This document shows, piece by piece, positions 1 through 6,178 of a stretch of 20,489 nt of DNA. Numbering within the stretch: position 1 is the first letter of the stretch; every line of letters begins with the position of its first letter. Origin of the DNA: an uncultured Collinsella sp. (GTDB lineage: Bacteria > Actinomycetota > Coriobacteriia > Coriobacteriales > Coriobacteriaceae); assembly GCA_900548565.1 (NCBI GenBank), contig URKV01000018.1:1-20489 (forward strand), read 5' to 3'. Under the pieces are notes generated by a model that did not search any database, was not told where the DNA came from, and saw only the letters and a program-made list of their open reading frames with translations. Both the position numbers and the translations under genes were made by a program.

Positions 1-42
1 AACAAATCCAAGTTAGACCATTTCAAATGGTTCGATGTCTGC

Positions 43-174
43 CCGGATGCGACACTGAAGTAAGTGTCCATCCTCGCAGTATCCGGTTCTCAAGGTGCAC
101 GCCCCGCGGCTGATCCGGTCCGACCGGGCCGCGCGGCAAGGAGATATATTGCCAGACCGGAGGGGCCCCGCGGG
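43..174 (-). other. Structured GC-rich region, possible RNA leader or ncRNA
   Basis: No convincing gene lies in the first 282 bases. The region holds perfect nested helices: 43-48 with 81-86 (CCGGAT/ATCCGG) enclosing 51-56 with 63-68 (GACACT/AGTGTC), and a second domain in which 103-109 pairs with 168-174 (CCCGCGG/CCGCGGG), 115-120 with 155-160 (CCGGTC/GACCGG) and 135-139 with 149-153 (GGCAA/TTGCC). A further palindrome, ACCATTT-C-AAATGGT, sits at 17-31. No T-run follows, so these are not ordinary terminators. All neighbouring genes run leftwards, so this could be the 5' leader of a gene beyond the left edge. I could not match it to a riboswitch, tmRNA, RNase P RNA, 6S RNA or tRNA. The strand is inferred. 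Confidence 0.4.
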
Positions 175-282
175 CGGGAATCTGGGCGTACACATTTCCT
201 ACACATCCTGTGATCCGACTAACGTTTGCCAGCCGTTAACTACCGCTCGCCGAGCATCTCTTTATATAAGGCAGTCTCATGG

Positions 283-1683
283 TTAAAGCGGATACGTCCC
301 CCTAGCTAAAGCACAGCCAGCATCGAGCAACTCATCGCGTTCTTCCACCGAGAACCCCTCGGCGTAGACGCGCACCACTGGTTCGGTCCCGCTAGGACGG
401 ACCAGCAGCCACGTGTCATCCTCAAATGACAGACGCAAGCCGTCCATATGACTAACGTTTTGCGGCACCTTGCCACAAATCGACTTGGGGTTTACGCCCG
501 GCAGCAGGGTTCGTAACGTTTCGGCATCTTCGGCCTCAAGGCGCAAATCGCGTCGACCGTAACTCGTCTTACCAAAACTGTCCTCGAGTTGGTCGACCAG
601 AACGCCCAAAGGCGCGTCCGTCTTTGCCATAAGCTCGCACAGAATCAGACAGGCGAGGATTCCATCGCGCTCGGGCATATGCGCGGCGATGCCGATACCA
701 CCGGCTTCTTCGCCGCCCATGAGGACGCCGCCCTTCTTCATCTCTGCCGCTATATATTTGAAACCGACTGGTTTGACGGTCACGCGGCAGCCAAGCGCAT
801 CGGCAATGCGGCGCACGAGCGTCGAGCATGAAAGATTGACGACGACGCGCCCCTTCAAATTACGAAATTGAACCAAGTCGCCCAAAACGAGCGCCATGAT
901 CTGATGCGGATGTATATATCTGCCGCGCTCGTCAACCGCGCCGATACGGTCAGCGTCGCCGTCGGTCACCAGGCCAGCGCAAGCTCCGTCCTCGATAACC
1001 GTGCGCTCGCAAGCGTCCACCCACGGCTCAACGGGGTCGGGGCAGATATCTTCTTGGTCAGACGCCTGCCCGGCGTGAATCTCGTGCACCTCAACGCCAA
1101 GCTCGCGCAGCAAGTCGGCTAGATAGCCCTGGGCTGCGCCGCCCATGGGATCGACAACCACGCGCAGGTGCGCGGCGCGGATGGCTTCGGCATCGACAAA
1201 CGATGCCACCGTCTGCATATAGTCAGGAATGATATCCGCGGTGCGATATTGCCCCTCGATCCCCGTTGACTCGGGAGCCATGGTCTCTTCGAGCTCTTCG
1301 ATGACATCCTGGTTGGCGGTCGAGCCGTCACCCATGCGAATCTTGAGGCACAGATAGCCCTGCGGATGATGGGACCCCGTCACCATGAGCGCGCCGCACG
1401 CCTCACCGTCATAAGCCGCCGCCCACGTAAGGGCAGGGGTCGGGACAGGTCGCGAAGCGAGCACGGCGTCTAGCCCGTGCGCCGCTAGCACGCCCGCCGC
1501 AAGCTCAGCGAACTCGCGCGCCAGGGGCCGGGTATCGAACCCTATATATACCGTTTTGCCCGGATTGGTCTTTTGCCACAACTCGCCGACGGCATCGGCG
1601 ATACGGGCAACGTTATCGGCAGTGAAGTCCTCATCGACGCGAGCGCGCCAACCGTCAGTTCCAAAATGAATTATCGCGCACAC
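283..1683 (-). CDS. Phosphoglucomutase/phosphomannomutase family protein (alpha-D-phosphohexomutase)
   Basis: This enzyme interconverts hexose 1- and 6-phosphates and so feeds sugar nucleotide and envelope synthesis; the exact sugar cannot be read from sequence. All four family signatures are visible in the 466-residue product: the active-site serine loop TGSHHPQ at about 102-108, the metal loop DGDADR at 241-246, the sugar-binding loop GGEEAGG at 323-329 and the phosphate-binding RPSGTEP at 429-435. The serine loop is unusual, since the family normally has S-H-N-P and here it is S-H-H-P. I chose a GTG start at 1683 because it has AGGTG seven bases upstream and puts the family's opening block (IIHFGTDGWR) near the N terminus. 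A longer frame from ATG 1767 exists but lacks a ribosome binding site and would add 28 atypical residues. The gene is preceded by a terminator, so it is probably transcribed alone. Confidence 0.9.
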   Translation of the reverse strand: MCAIIHFGTDGWRARVDEDFTADNVARIADAVGELWQKTNPGKTVYIGFDTRPLAREFAELAAGVLAAHGLDAVLASRPVPTPALTWAAAYDGEACGALMVTGSHHPQGYLCLKIRMGDGSTANQDVIEELEETMAPESTGIEGQYRTADIIPDYMQTVASFVDAEAIRAAHLRVVVDPMGGAAQGYLADLLRELGVEVHEIHAGQASDQEDICPDPVEPWVDACERTVIEDGACAGLVTDGDADRIGAVDERGRYIHPHQIMALVLGDLVQFRNLKGRVVVNLSCSTLVRRIADALGCRVTVKPVGFKYIAAEMKKGGVLMGGEEAGGIGIAAHMPERDGILACLILCELMAKTDAPLGVLVDQLEDSFGKTSYGRRDLRLEAEDAETLRTLLPGVNPKSICGKVPQNVSHMDGLRLSFEDDTWLLVRPSGTEPVVRVYAEGFSVEERDELLDAGCALARGTYPL

Positions 1684-1723
1684 GCGCAGACACCTCGCAG
1701 TGTTTGGATCATGGTACGCATGG

Positions 1724-1750
1724 GGTATACCCGCAACATGCACTCGGCAA
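1724..1750 (-). promoter_or_regulatory. Candidate promoter of the phosphohexomutase gene
   Basis: On the minus strand TTGCCG (1745-1750) and TATACC (1724-1729) are separated by 15 bp, which is short. The pair lies downstream of the previous gene's terminator and about 40 bp before the preferred GTG start, so it fits the shorter gene model. It is a weak match to the consensus. Confidence 0.3.
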
Positions 1751-1807
1751 CCTGCCGGCACCAGCATTCACCATTTGGGCAAATGCTGCCGAGGACATGC
1801 AGGCAAT

Positions 1808-1835
1808 AAAAAACCGCCCCGTATGGAGCGGTTTT
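1808..1835 (-). terminator. Intrinsic terminator after the homocysteine methyltransferase gene
   Basis: On the minus strand AAAACCGC and GCGGTTTT pair (1828-1835 with 1810-1817) around a short CC/GG extension and a 4-nt loop, and a T-run continues past the stem. It begins five bases after the stop codon at 1841. Confidence 0.9.
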
Positions 1836-1840
1836 GCCCT

Positions 1841-2734
1841 TTATATATCGAGCGCCTCGGCCATCGCTGCCGTAGTGATTGCCGTGGTTCCACAGCAACT
1901 GCCCACCATTGCGGCACCGGCATGCCTCCATTCGATGCATGCGCGCGCGAAAGCTTCGGGGTTCTCGTGCCATACGGGGCCATCCTGAGTCTGGACCGGA
2001 TCGCCCACGTTGGGACGCACCGTGACGGGAGTAGTCGCCGATGCAACCATCCTGGGCACCGCCGCGTTCGCGGCCGCAAGCGAACAGCAATTAACACCAA
2101 CCGAGTTTGCGCCGTGTTTTTCGGCGTACAAAACGGCTGCCTCGATGTTGAGGCCATCGCCCAACAGGTCGCCTTTATCGTCAACGACAAAACTCACCAG
2201 AACAGGCATGCCGTCGGCGGCGTCTCGGGCGCCGGCAAGCATGGGCTGCAAATTACGGATAGACGTCACCGTCTCGATCAGCAGACCGTCAACACCAGCA
2301 TTGAGCAAGGCGTGCGCCTGTTCGCGCGCAATGCCTCGGATTTCACGATACTCGGCAGAGTCCTCGGCAAACCACTCAATACCGATCGGGCCCATCGAGC
2401 CCAGCAGCAGCTGAGGGTGCGCCTGGCGGGCATCGTCGACAGCCCCGCGATTGACCTCCGCCACGGACGGCGCAATCTGGTCGTGCTTGAGGGCATAGCT
2501 CGACGCCTGAAAGGTGTTGGTAATGAGCACCTGCGCGCCGGCGGCGACATACAAGCGATGGATACGAGAAACGGTCTGCGGCTCTGCCAGATTCCAAAAC
2601 GCCGGTGGAATGTCGGCGGCATCGTACTCACTCAACAGAACACTGCCCATGGGGCCCTGCGCCAACAAGGTCTCGCTCGACAAGCGGCGCGTAAGTTCCT
2701 CGGCACCAAAGCGGTTGTAATAACTCGTATCCAT
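1841..2734 (-). CDS. Homocysteine S-methyltransferase family protein
   Basis: The predicted role is transfer of a methyl group from a donor such as S-methylmethionine to homocysteine, giving methionine, in the cytoplasm. The 297-residue length fits the stand-alone MmuM-type enzyme rather than the much longer MetH. The zinc-binding cysteines are present: GVNCC (Cys216/217) in mid-barrel and GSCCG (Cys280/281) near the C terminus, together with the early block LLAQGPMGS and the TNTFQAS motif at 72-78. The start ATG at 2734 has GGGA six bases upstream. The gene follows the metal-responsive regulator by 10 bp and should be cotranscribed with it. The methyl donor is not determined by the sequence, and a corrinoid or betaine donor cannot be excluded. 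Confidence 0.85.
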   Translation of the reverse strand: MDTSYYNRFGAEELTRRLSSETLLAQGPMGSVLLSEYDAADIPPAFWNLAEPQTVSRIHRLYVAAGAQVLITNTFQASSYALKHDQIAPSVAEVNRGAVDDARQAHPQLLLGSMGPIGIEWFAEDSAEYREIRGIAREQAHALLNAGVDGLLIETVTSIRNLQPMLAGARDAADGMPVLVSFVVDDKGDLLGDGLNIEAAVLYAEKHGANSVGVNCCSLAAANAAVPRMVASATTPVTVRPNVGDPVQTQDGPVWHENPEAFARACIEWRHAGAAMVGSCCGTTAITTAAMAEALDI

Positions 2735-2744
2735 ATATATCCCG

Positions 2745-3167
2745 CTATTCCTCGACGCTGATTCCCTGCTTTTCGAAATAGGCGAGCCAGCGGTTCATCG
2801 TGTCCTCGGAAAGCGCATGCTCCATCATGCAGGCCTCGGAATCGGCTCGCTCAAATTCGACACCGAGCTCCTGAACCAAAAACGTGCGGATGAGGCGATG
2901 ACGGTACCAGATAGCCGTACCAACCTCGCGGCCGCGATCGGTCAGGACTACCTTGCCGTAGTGCGATTGCTCGACAAGTTCGGATGCCTTGAGCGCCGAA
3001 ACCGCTTTATTGACCGATGCCTTGGAGACGCCAAGGCGCTGCGCGATGTCGACCGATCGCACGCCGTTGGTTTCCCCCTCTTCGCTTTCAATGCGAACCA
3101 TGCACTCCAAGTAGTCTTCGTTCGCCACCGTCAGATGTAGTTCGCGCGAGCTATTTGTCGTATCCAT
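2745..3167 (-). CDS. DtxR/MntR family metal-dependent transcriptional repressor
   Basis: This is a winged-helix repressor that binds DNA when loaded with Fe2+ or Mn2+. Counting from the ATG at 3167, the 140-residue product has a DNA-binding domain at about 15-80, with recognition-helix region VSKASVNKAVSAL, then the metal and dimerisation domain. The visible ligands are His90 (YRHRLI) and the cluster C113-x-x-E116-H117. This C-x-x-E-H set resembles DtxR/IdeR rather than Bacillus MntR, but the protein is MntR-length and lacks the C-terminal SH3-like domain of DtxR. Iron versus manganese specificity is therefore open. An upstream in-frame ATG at 3188 has no ribosome binding site, whereas 3167 has GAAGGG about 10 bases upstream. 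A homocysteine methyltransferase follows in the same unit, and pepT diverges from it. Confidence 0.87.
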   Translation of the reverse strand: MDTTNSSRELHLTVANEDYLECMVRIESEEGETNGVRSVDIAQRLGVSKASVNKAVSALKASELVEQSHYGKVVLTDRGREVGTAIWYRHRLIRTFLVQELGVEFERADSEACMMEHALSEDTMNRWLAYFEKQGISVEE

Positions 3168-3220
3168 GATCTTCCGTCCCTTCTGCATTCAATGGCTGAT
3201 TCTACCCCATCCAAGCGTCG

Positions 3221-3249
3221 TGGTATGCCGTGGCATACCGTGCTAGAGT
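3221..3249 (+). promoter_or_regulatory. Candidate promoter of pepT
   Basis: An extended -10 (TGC-TAGAGT, 3241-3249) lies 39 bp before the pepT start. The -35 position 17 bp upstream reads TGGTAT, a poor match, and the palindrome at 3222-3239 fills the spacer. That arrangement would let a bound repressor block the promoter. Confidence 0.4.
3222..3239. promoter_or_regulatory. Palindromic candidate operator between the metal regulator and pepT
   Basis: GGTATGCC and GGCATACC are perfect 8-bp inverted arms separated by GT. The site lies in the 120-bp divergent region, directly upstream of the extended -10 of pepT and about 55 bp from the regulator's start. Position and symmetry suit a dimeric repressor, and self-binding by the adjacent DtxR-family protein is the simplest guess. 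The sequence does not match the classical DtxR or MntR boxes that I know. Confidence 0.5.
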
Positions 3250-3287
3250 TCTTGTTGCACACGACGACCAAGATTGGAGCGGTCTTT

Positions 3288-4535
3288 ATGGAAAACACCA
3301 CCACGAGCCCCGATGTCCTCGAACGCTTTTTGCGCTACGTCCAGATCAACACGCAGTCCGAGGATGCAAACTGCGACCAGGTACCCTCGAGCGCCGTTCA
3401 GTTTGACCTTGCCAACGTGCTGGCTGAAGAGCTGCGCGAGCTTGGTGCGGAAGATGCCTACGTGACCGAGCACGCCTATGTCTGCGCGCATATCCCCGCA
3501 AGTGCGGGCGCTGAGGACAAGCCCGCCCTGGGCCTGATCGCCCATCTCGATACCACCGAAGTTGCACCGGGCGCCGGCGTGAAGCCGCACATCGTACACT
3601 ACGAAGGCGGCGACCTGGTCTGCGGCACGGTTGACGGTAAGCCCGTTGCCATGAGTACCGCCAAGCTTCCCGCCCTGAACGACCTCGCGGGTGAGGACCT
3701 GGTCTGCAGCGATGGCACCACGCTGCTGGGCGCGGACGACAAGGCAGGCGTCGCCGAGATCATGTCGCTTGTCGCGCGTATCGCTCAGGACCCTTCTTTG
3801 CCCCATCCCGCACTCGGCATTTGCTTCTGCCCTGACGAGGAAATCGGCCACGGAGCCGAGCTGTTGGATATCGCTACCTTTGGCTGCAAGTACGCCTACA
3901 CGGTCGACGGCGGCCCCATCGGCGAGCTGGAGTGGGAGTGCTTTAACGCCGCCGAGGCGACCGTCCGCTTTGAGGGCCAGTCCATCCACCCGGGCGACGC
4001 TAAGGGCCGTATGGTCAACGCAGGCAATCTGTTCTGCGACTTCAACGCGTTGCTCCCCTACGCGCAGCGCCCGGAGTATACGGAAGGCTACGAGGGCTTT
4101 TATCACCTTGAGGGTGTATCTGCGACCGTCGATCACGCCACAGCGCGCTATATCGTCCGCGACCATGACGCCGCCAAGTTCCAGCAGAAACTCGACCTTA
4201 TTGATGCCGCCGCCTCGATGCTCAACCAGCGTCTGGGTGAGGAGCGTGTGACGGTCGAGATTAAGCAGCAGTATCGAAATATGGCCGAGATCGTTCGTGA
4301 CTATCCCGAGCTTATTGATGTTGCCAAGGAAGCCTACCTTGCCTGCGGCGTTGAGCCCCAAGTGCTGCCGATTCGCGGCGGCACCGACGGCGCGCAGCTG
4401 TCGTTCCGCGGTCTGCCCTGCCCCAACCTTTCCACCGGCGGCTATTGCTACCACGGCGTCAACGAGTTCGTCCCGGTCAGTTCGCTCGTCAAGATGACCG
4501 ATGTGCTCCAGGAGCTCGTCGCCCGCTTTGCATAA
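3288..4535 (+). CDS. pepT: Peptidase T (tripeptide aminopeptidase, M20B metallopeptidase)
   Basis: PepT is a cytoplasmic di-zinc aminopeptidase that removes the N-terminal residue from tripeptides. The 415-residue length matches the family. Metal-site and catalytic motifs are intact: AHLDTT (His86, Asp88), GADDKAG (149-155), the PDEEIG catalytic and metal glutamates (182-187) and YTVDGG (about 204-209). The SIHPGDAKG segment of the lid domain and the C-terminal GGYCYHGVNEF histidine motif are also present. The start ATG at 3288 has GGAG eight bases upstream. The reading frame extends further left without a better ribosome binding site, and the family N terminus fits 3288. The gene is single, divergent from the metal regulator, and ends at its own terminator. 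Confidence 0.95.
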   Translation: MENTTTSPDVLERFLRYVQINTQSEDANCDQVPSSAVQFDLANVLAEELRELGAEDAYVTEHAYVCAHIPASAGAEDKPALGLIAHLDTTEVAPGAGVKPHIVHYEGGDLVCGTVDGKPVAMSTAKLPALNDLAGEDLVCSDGTTLLGADDKAGVAEIMSLVARIAQDPSLPHPALGICFCPDEEIGHGAELLDIATFGCKYAYTVDGGPIGELEWECFNAAEATVRFEGQSIHPGDAKGRMVNAGNLFCDFNALLPYAQRPEYTEGYEGFYHLEGVSATVDHATARYIVRDHDAAKFQQKLDLIDAAASMLNQRLGEERVTVEIKQQYRNMAEIVRDYPELIDVAKEAYLACGVEPQVLPIRGGTDGAQLSFRGLPCPNLSTGGYCYHGVNEFVPVSSLVKMTDVLQELVARFA

Positions 4536-4561
4536 GCCTGGCTGCACAAGTCCAAAAGACG

Positions 4562-4600
4562 AATTGCCCCGTCCTCAACCAAGAACGGGGCGATTTTTTT
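4562..4600 (+). terminator. Intrinsic terminator of pepT
   Basis: GCCCCGT (4566-4572) pairs with ACGGGGC (4585-4591), extended outwards by AATT/GATT pairing, followed by seven T residues (4594-4600). It lies 27 bp after the pepT stop. Confidence 0.93.
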
Positions 4601-4642
4601 ACTGCAACGAGAATAGGTTGACGCACGCCAGCCTCTTAACGC

Positions 4643-4780
4643 AAGGAGTATCCCAAACTGCCGGCACAAAAGGAACGTCCCCAAGTGCCAAGTGCATCAA
4701 GAGTGTCCCCTTTGACCAGTCGTTTAAGATCGTCCCCAATGACTACCCATGTGCCAAGTGTTACGCCGATGTTTTGGCAC
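4643..4780. repeat. REP-like cluster: four degenerate AAGNNYGTCCCC cores at regular spacing
   Basis: The non-coding stretch 4601-4930 between convergent genes starts with four related cores at 4643-4654, 4670-4682, 4699-4710 and 4726-4737. Their spacings are 27, 29 and 27 bp. The first is the most diverged (AAGGAGTATCCC). At least two sit in the loops of hairpins: GGCAC 4663-4667 with GTGCC 4685-4689, and AGTCGTT 4718-4724 with AATGACT 4738-4744. A further hairpin, GTGCCA 4751-4756 with TGGCAC 4775-4780, closes the cluster. A fifth core occurs near 20368. This resembles repetitive extragenic palindromes, which in other bacteria are moved by REP-associated Y1 transposases, but no transposase is in the window. 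Confidence 0.6.
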
Positions 4781-4792
4781 CGACAGCGAAAA

Positions 4793-4885
4793 CCCGCCAG
4801 AGCGAGCAAGGTGCCTTGAAACGAGGCGGCATTGACCTTCTGGTCATGCCGCCGAAGTTGAAAGGCAGATTGCCGCTCTGGCGGG
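4793..4885. repeat. Cloverleaf-like structured element with a 12-bp closing stem
   Basis: CCCGCCAGAGCG (4793-4804) pairs perfectly with CGCTCTGGCGGG (4874-4885). Inside lies a strong hairpin in which GGCGGCA-T-TGACC (4825-4837) pairs with GGTCA-TGCCGCC (4842-4853), with one bulged T and a 4-nt loop. Two short hairpins flank it (AAGG/CCTT near 4808-4817 and GGCA/TGCC near 4864-4874), giving a four-way junction on paper. On the minus strand the closing stem is followed by TTTT, so it could also stop transcripts from the LCP gene. It may be a mobile palindromic repeat or a structured RNA. No open frame explains it. Confidence 0.55.
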
Positions 4886-4901
4886 CTTGCAGCGTCGAGC
4901 G

Positions 4902-4929
4902 GTTACGCGGTTTGGTAAAACCGCGTAAC
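4902..4929 (-). terminator. Hairpin directly after the LCP gene
   Basis: GTTACGCGGTTT (4902-4913) and AAACCGCGTAAC (4918-4929) form a perfect 12-bp stem with a GGTA loop, starting one base after the LCP stop codon. There is no clear T-run on the minus strand, so it may protect the 3' end or act with the element at 4793-4885. Confidence 0.6.
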
Positions 4930-4930
4930 T

Positions 4931-6166
4931 CTAGTAGTTGGCTTCGTAGCCGTTGCCGTCGCCGGTGGGCTCTTCGTAGTAGTCCGAATCGCTCGAATCG
5001 CCTGAGTCATCGGAATCGTCAGAGCTGACCGATGAAGTTGCGGTACCGTTTGCGTAATCGTCAGACGTGTTGTTGTTCAGGTCGCCGATCGTAGAGCTGG
5101 AACCGTCGGAAAGACCCATGGTGTTGGGACCCTTGGGATCCTTGCCGGCATCGACGCGCTCCATCATTTCCTTGAGCTCGTCCTCGTAGACAAAGACGTA
5201 GCTCACACCGTCGATCATGGTGCTGTCGTCGGCGTACGAGGGCAGGTTGGCCGAGTAGATACCGTCGACATCCATACCGCGCATGGCGTTGACCGTAGCC
5301 ACGATATCCTGAACGCTCATATCGGTTACGAGCATATCGGACAGCGAATTAACCAGGCCAAAGATCTTCGTGGCATCGAAGTTATTGAGAATCTGGTTGG
5401 CAAGGGCGCCAAGCACCTGGCGCTGGTGGCGCATGCGCGTGTAATCGCCGTCGGCATAGGTGTAGCGGCAGCGGGCATAGGTAAGGGCGGTGGCACCGTC
5501 CATATGCTGCTGGCCAGCGGTAATCTTAATATCCAGGTGCTCGGGGTCGTCAACATCATCGGTTGCGTTAATGTCGATACCGCCAACCGAATCAATCAGC
5601 GCCTGCATACCGTCGAAGCTGACCTCGGCATAGTGGGAAATCTGAACACCGCACAGCTCGTTGACCGCCTCGACCATGGCCTCGGCGCCGCCAACGGTAT
5701 GGCAGGCGTTGATCTTCATGGTCTCGCCCTTGTACTCGACCTTGGTGTCGCGCGGAACGGAAATGAGCGTCGCCTGCTTTTGCGTGGGGTCGATGCGTGC
5801 CAGGATAATCGAGTCGGCACGATACGTATCCTCGCCCGGACGGCCGTCGGTGCCAAGAAGCAGCACGTAGAACGGATCCTTTGCCTCATCGGTGTCAACC
5901 AGAACCCGACGCAGATTGTCAGTAATGACATTAGAATCGCCGAGCTTGCCCATGATGGTGGCAAACCACAGGCCGGCAGCGGTAGTGGCACTCAGCAGCA
6001 CGCCAAGCACGACAATGAGCGCGACGTGACGAATCGTGTGGCTACGACGACGTTGGCGAGCGCGCTCGGAATAGCGAGCCACGTTATCGCGACTGTAGAT
6101 CTTGGCCTGCGCACCAGTTGAGGGTCTTCGGGTGGTGGTATCCGCGAGGGGCTTTTTATTAAACAT
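4931..6166 (-). CDS. LytR-CpsA-Psr (LCP) family cell-envelope ligase
   Basis: LCP proteins transfer lipid-linked glycopolymers to peptidoglycan at the outer face of the membrane. The 411-residue product has a basic cytoplasmic N terminus (1-46), one membrane helix at about 47-70, then an extracellular LCP domain with LLLGTDGR (102-109), YRADSI (115-120) and SVPRDT (136-141), the arginine and aspartate residues typical of the active site. A later block, TYARCRYTYADGDYTRMRHQRQ, matches the usual YAR...D..R..RQ motif. The last 60 or so residues are a low-complexity Ser/Asp/Asn-rich tail ending in acidic and aromatic residues. The start ATG at 6166 has AGG six bases upstream; a TTG two codons earlier is also open. 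The gene follows murA by 12 bp, so the two form an envelope-synthesis unit. Confidence 0.92.
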   Translation of the reverse strand: MFNKKPLADTTTRRPSTGAQAKIYSRDNVARYSERARQRRRSHTIRHVALIVVLGVLLSATTAAGLWFATIMGKLGDSNVITDNLRRVLVDTDEAKDPFYVLLLGTDGRPGEDTYRADSIILARIDPTQKQATLISVPRDTKVEYKGETMKINACHTVGGAEAMVEAVNELCGVQISHYAEVSFDGMQALIDSVGGIDINATDDVDDPEHLDIKITAGQQHMDGATALTYARCRYTYADGDYTRMRHQRQVLGALANQILNNFDATKIFGLVNSLSDMLVTDMSVQDIVATVNAMRGMDVDGIYSANLPSYADDSTMIDGVSYVFVYEDELKEMMERVDAGKDPKGPNTMGLSDGSSSTIGDLNNNTSDDYANGTATSSVSSDDSDDSGDSSDSDYYEEPTGDGNGYEANY

Positions 6167-6178
6167 AGGCAACCTGTA

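Noticed and set aside
41..110. Thiamine pyrophosphate riboswitch on the minus strand
   Set aside because: A stretch reads GAACCGGATACTGCG, loosely like the 3' core, but the CTGAGA and CTGAT motifs are missing.
95..286. A 63-codon plus-strand frame, with a TTG at 149 preceded by AAGGAG
   Set aside because: The apparent ribosome binding site lies in a hairpin loop, the frame ends antisense to the phosphohexomutase, and the translation is unlike a protein.
1700..2761. A 353-codon plus-strand open frame
   Set aside because: It is antisense to the homocysteine methyltransferase gene, crosses its terminator, and encodes no recognisable domain.
3243..4547. A 434-codon minus-strand open frame
   Set aside because: It is the antisense shadow of pepT and includes part of its terminator side; no ribosome binding site or domain.
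4643..4747. Short CRISPR array
   Set aside because: The shared cores are about 12 bp and degenerate, spacers are about 15 bp, and no cas gene is present.
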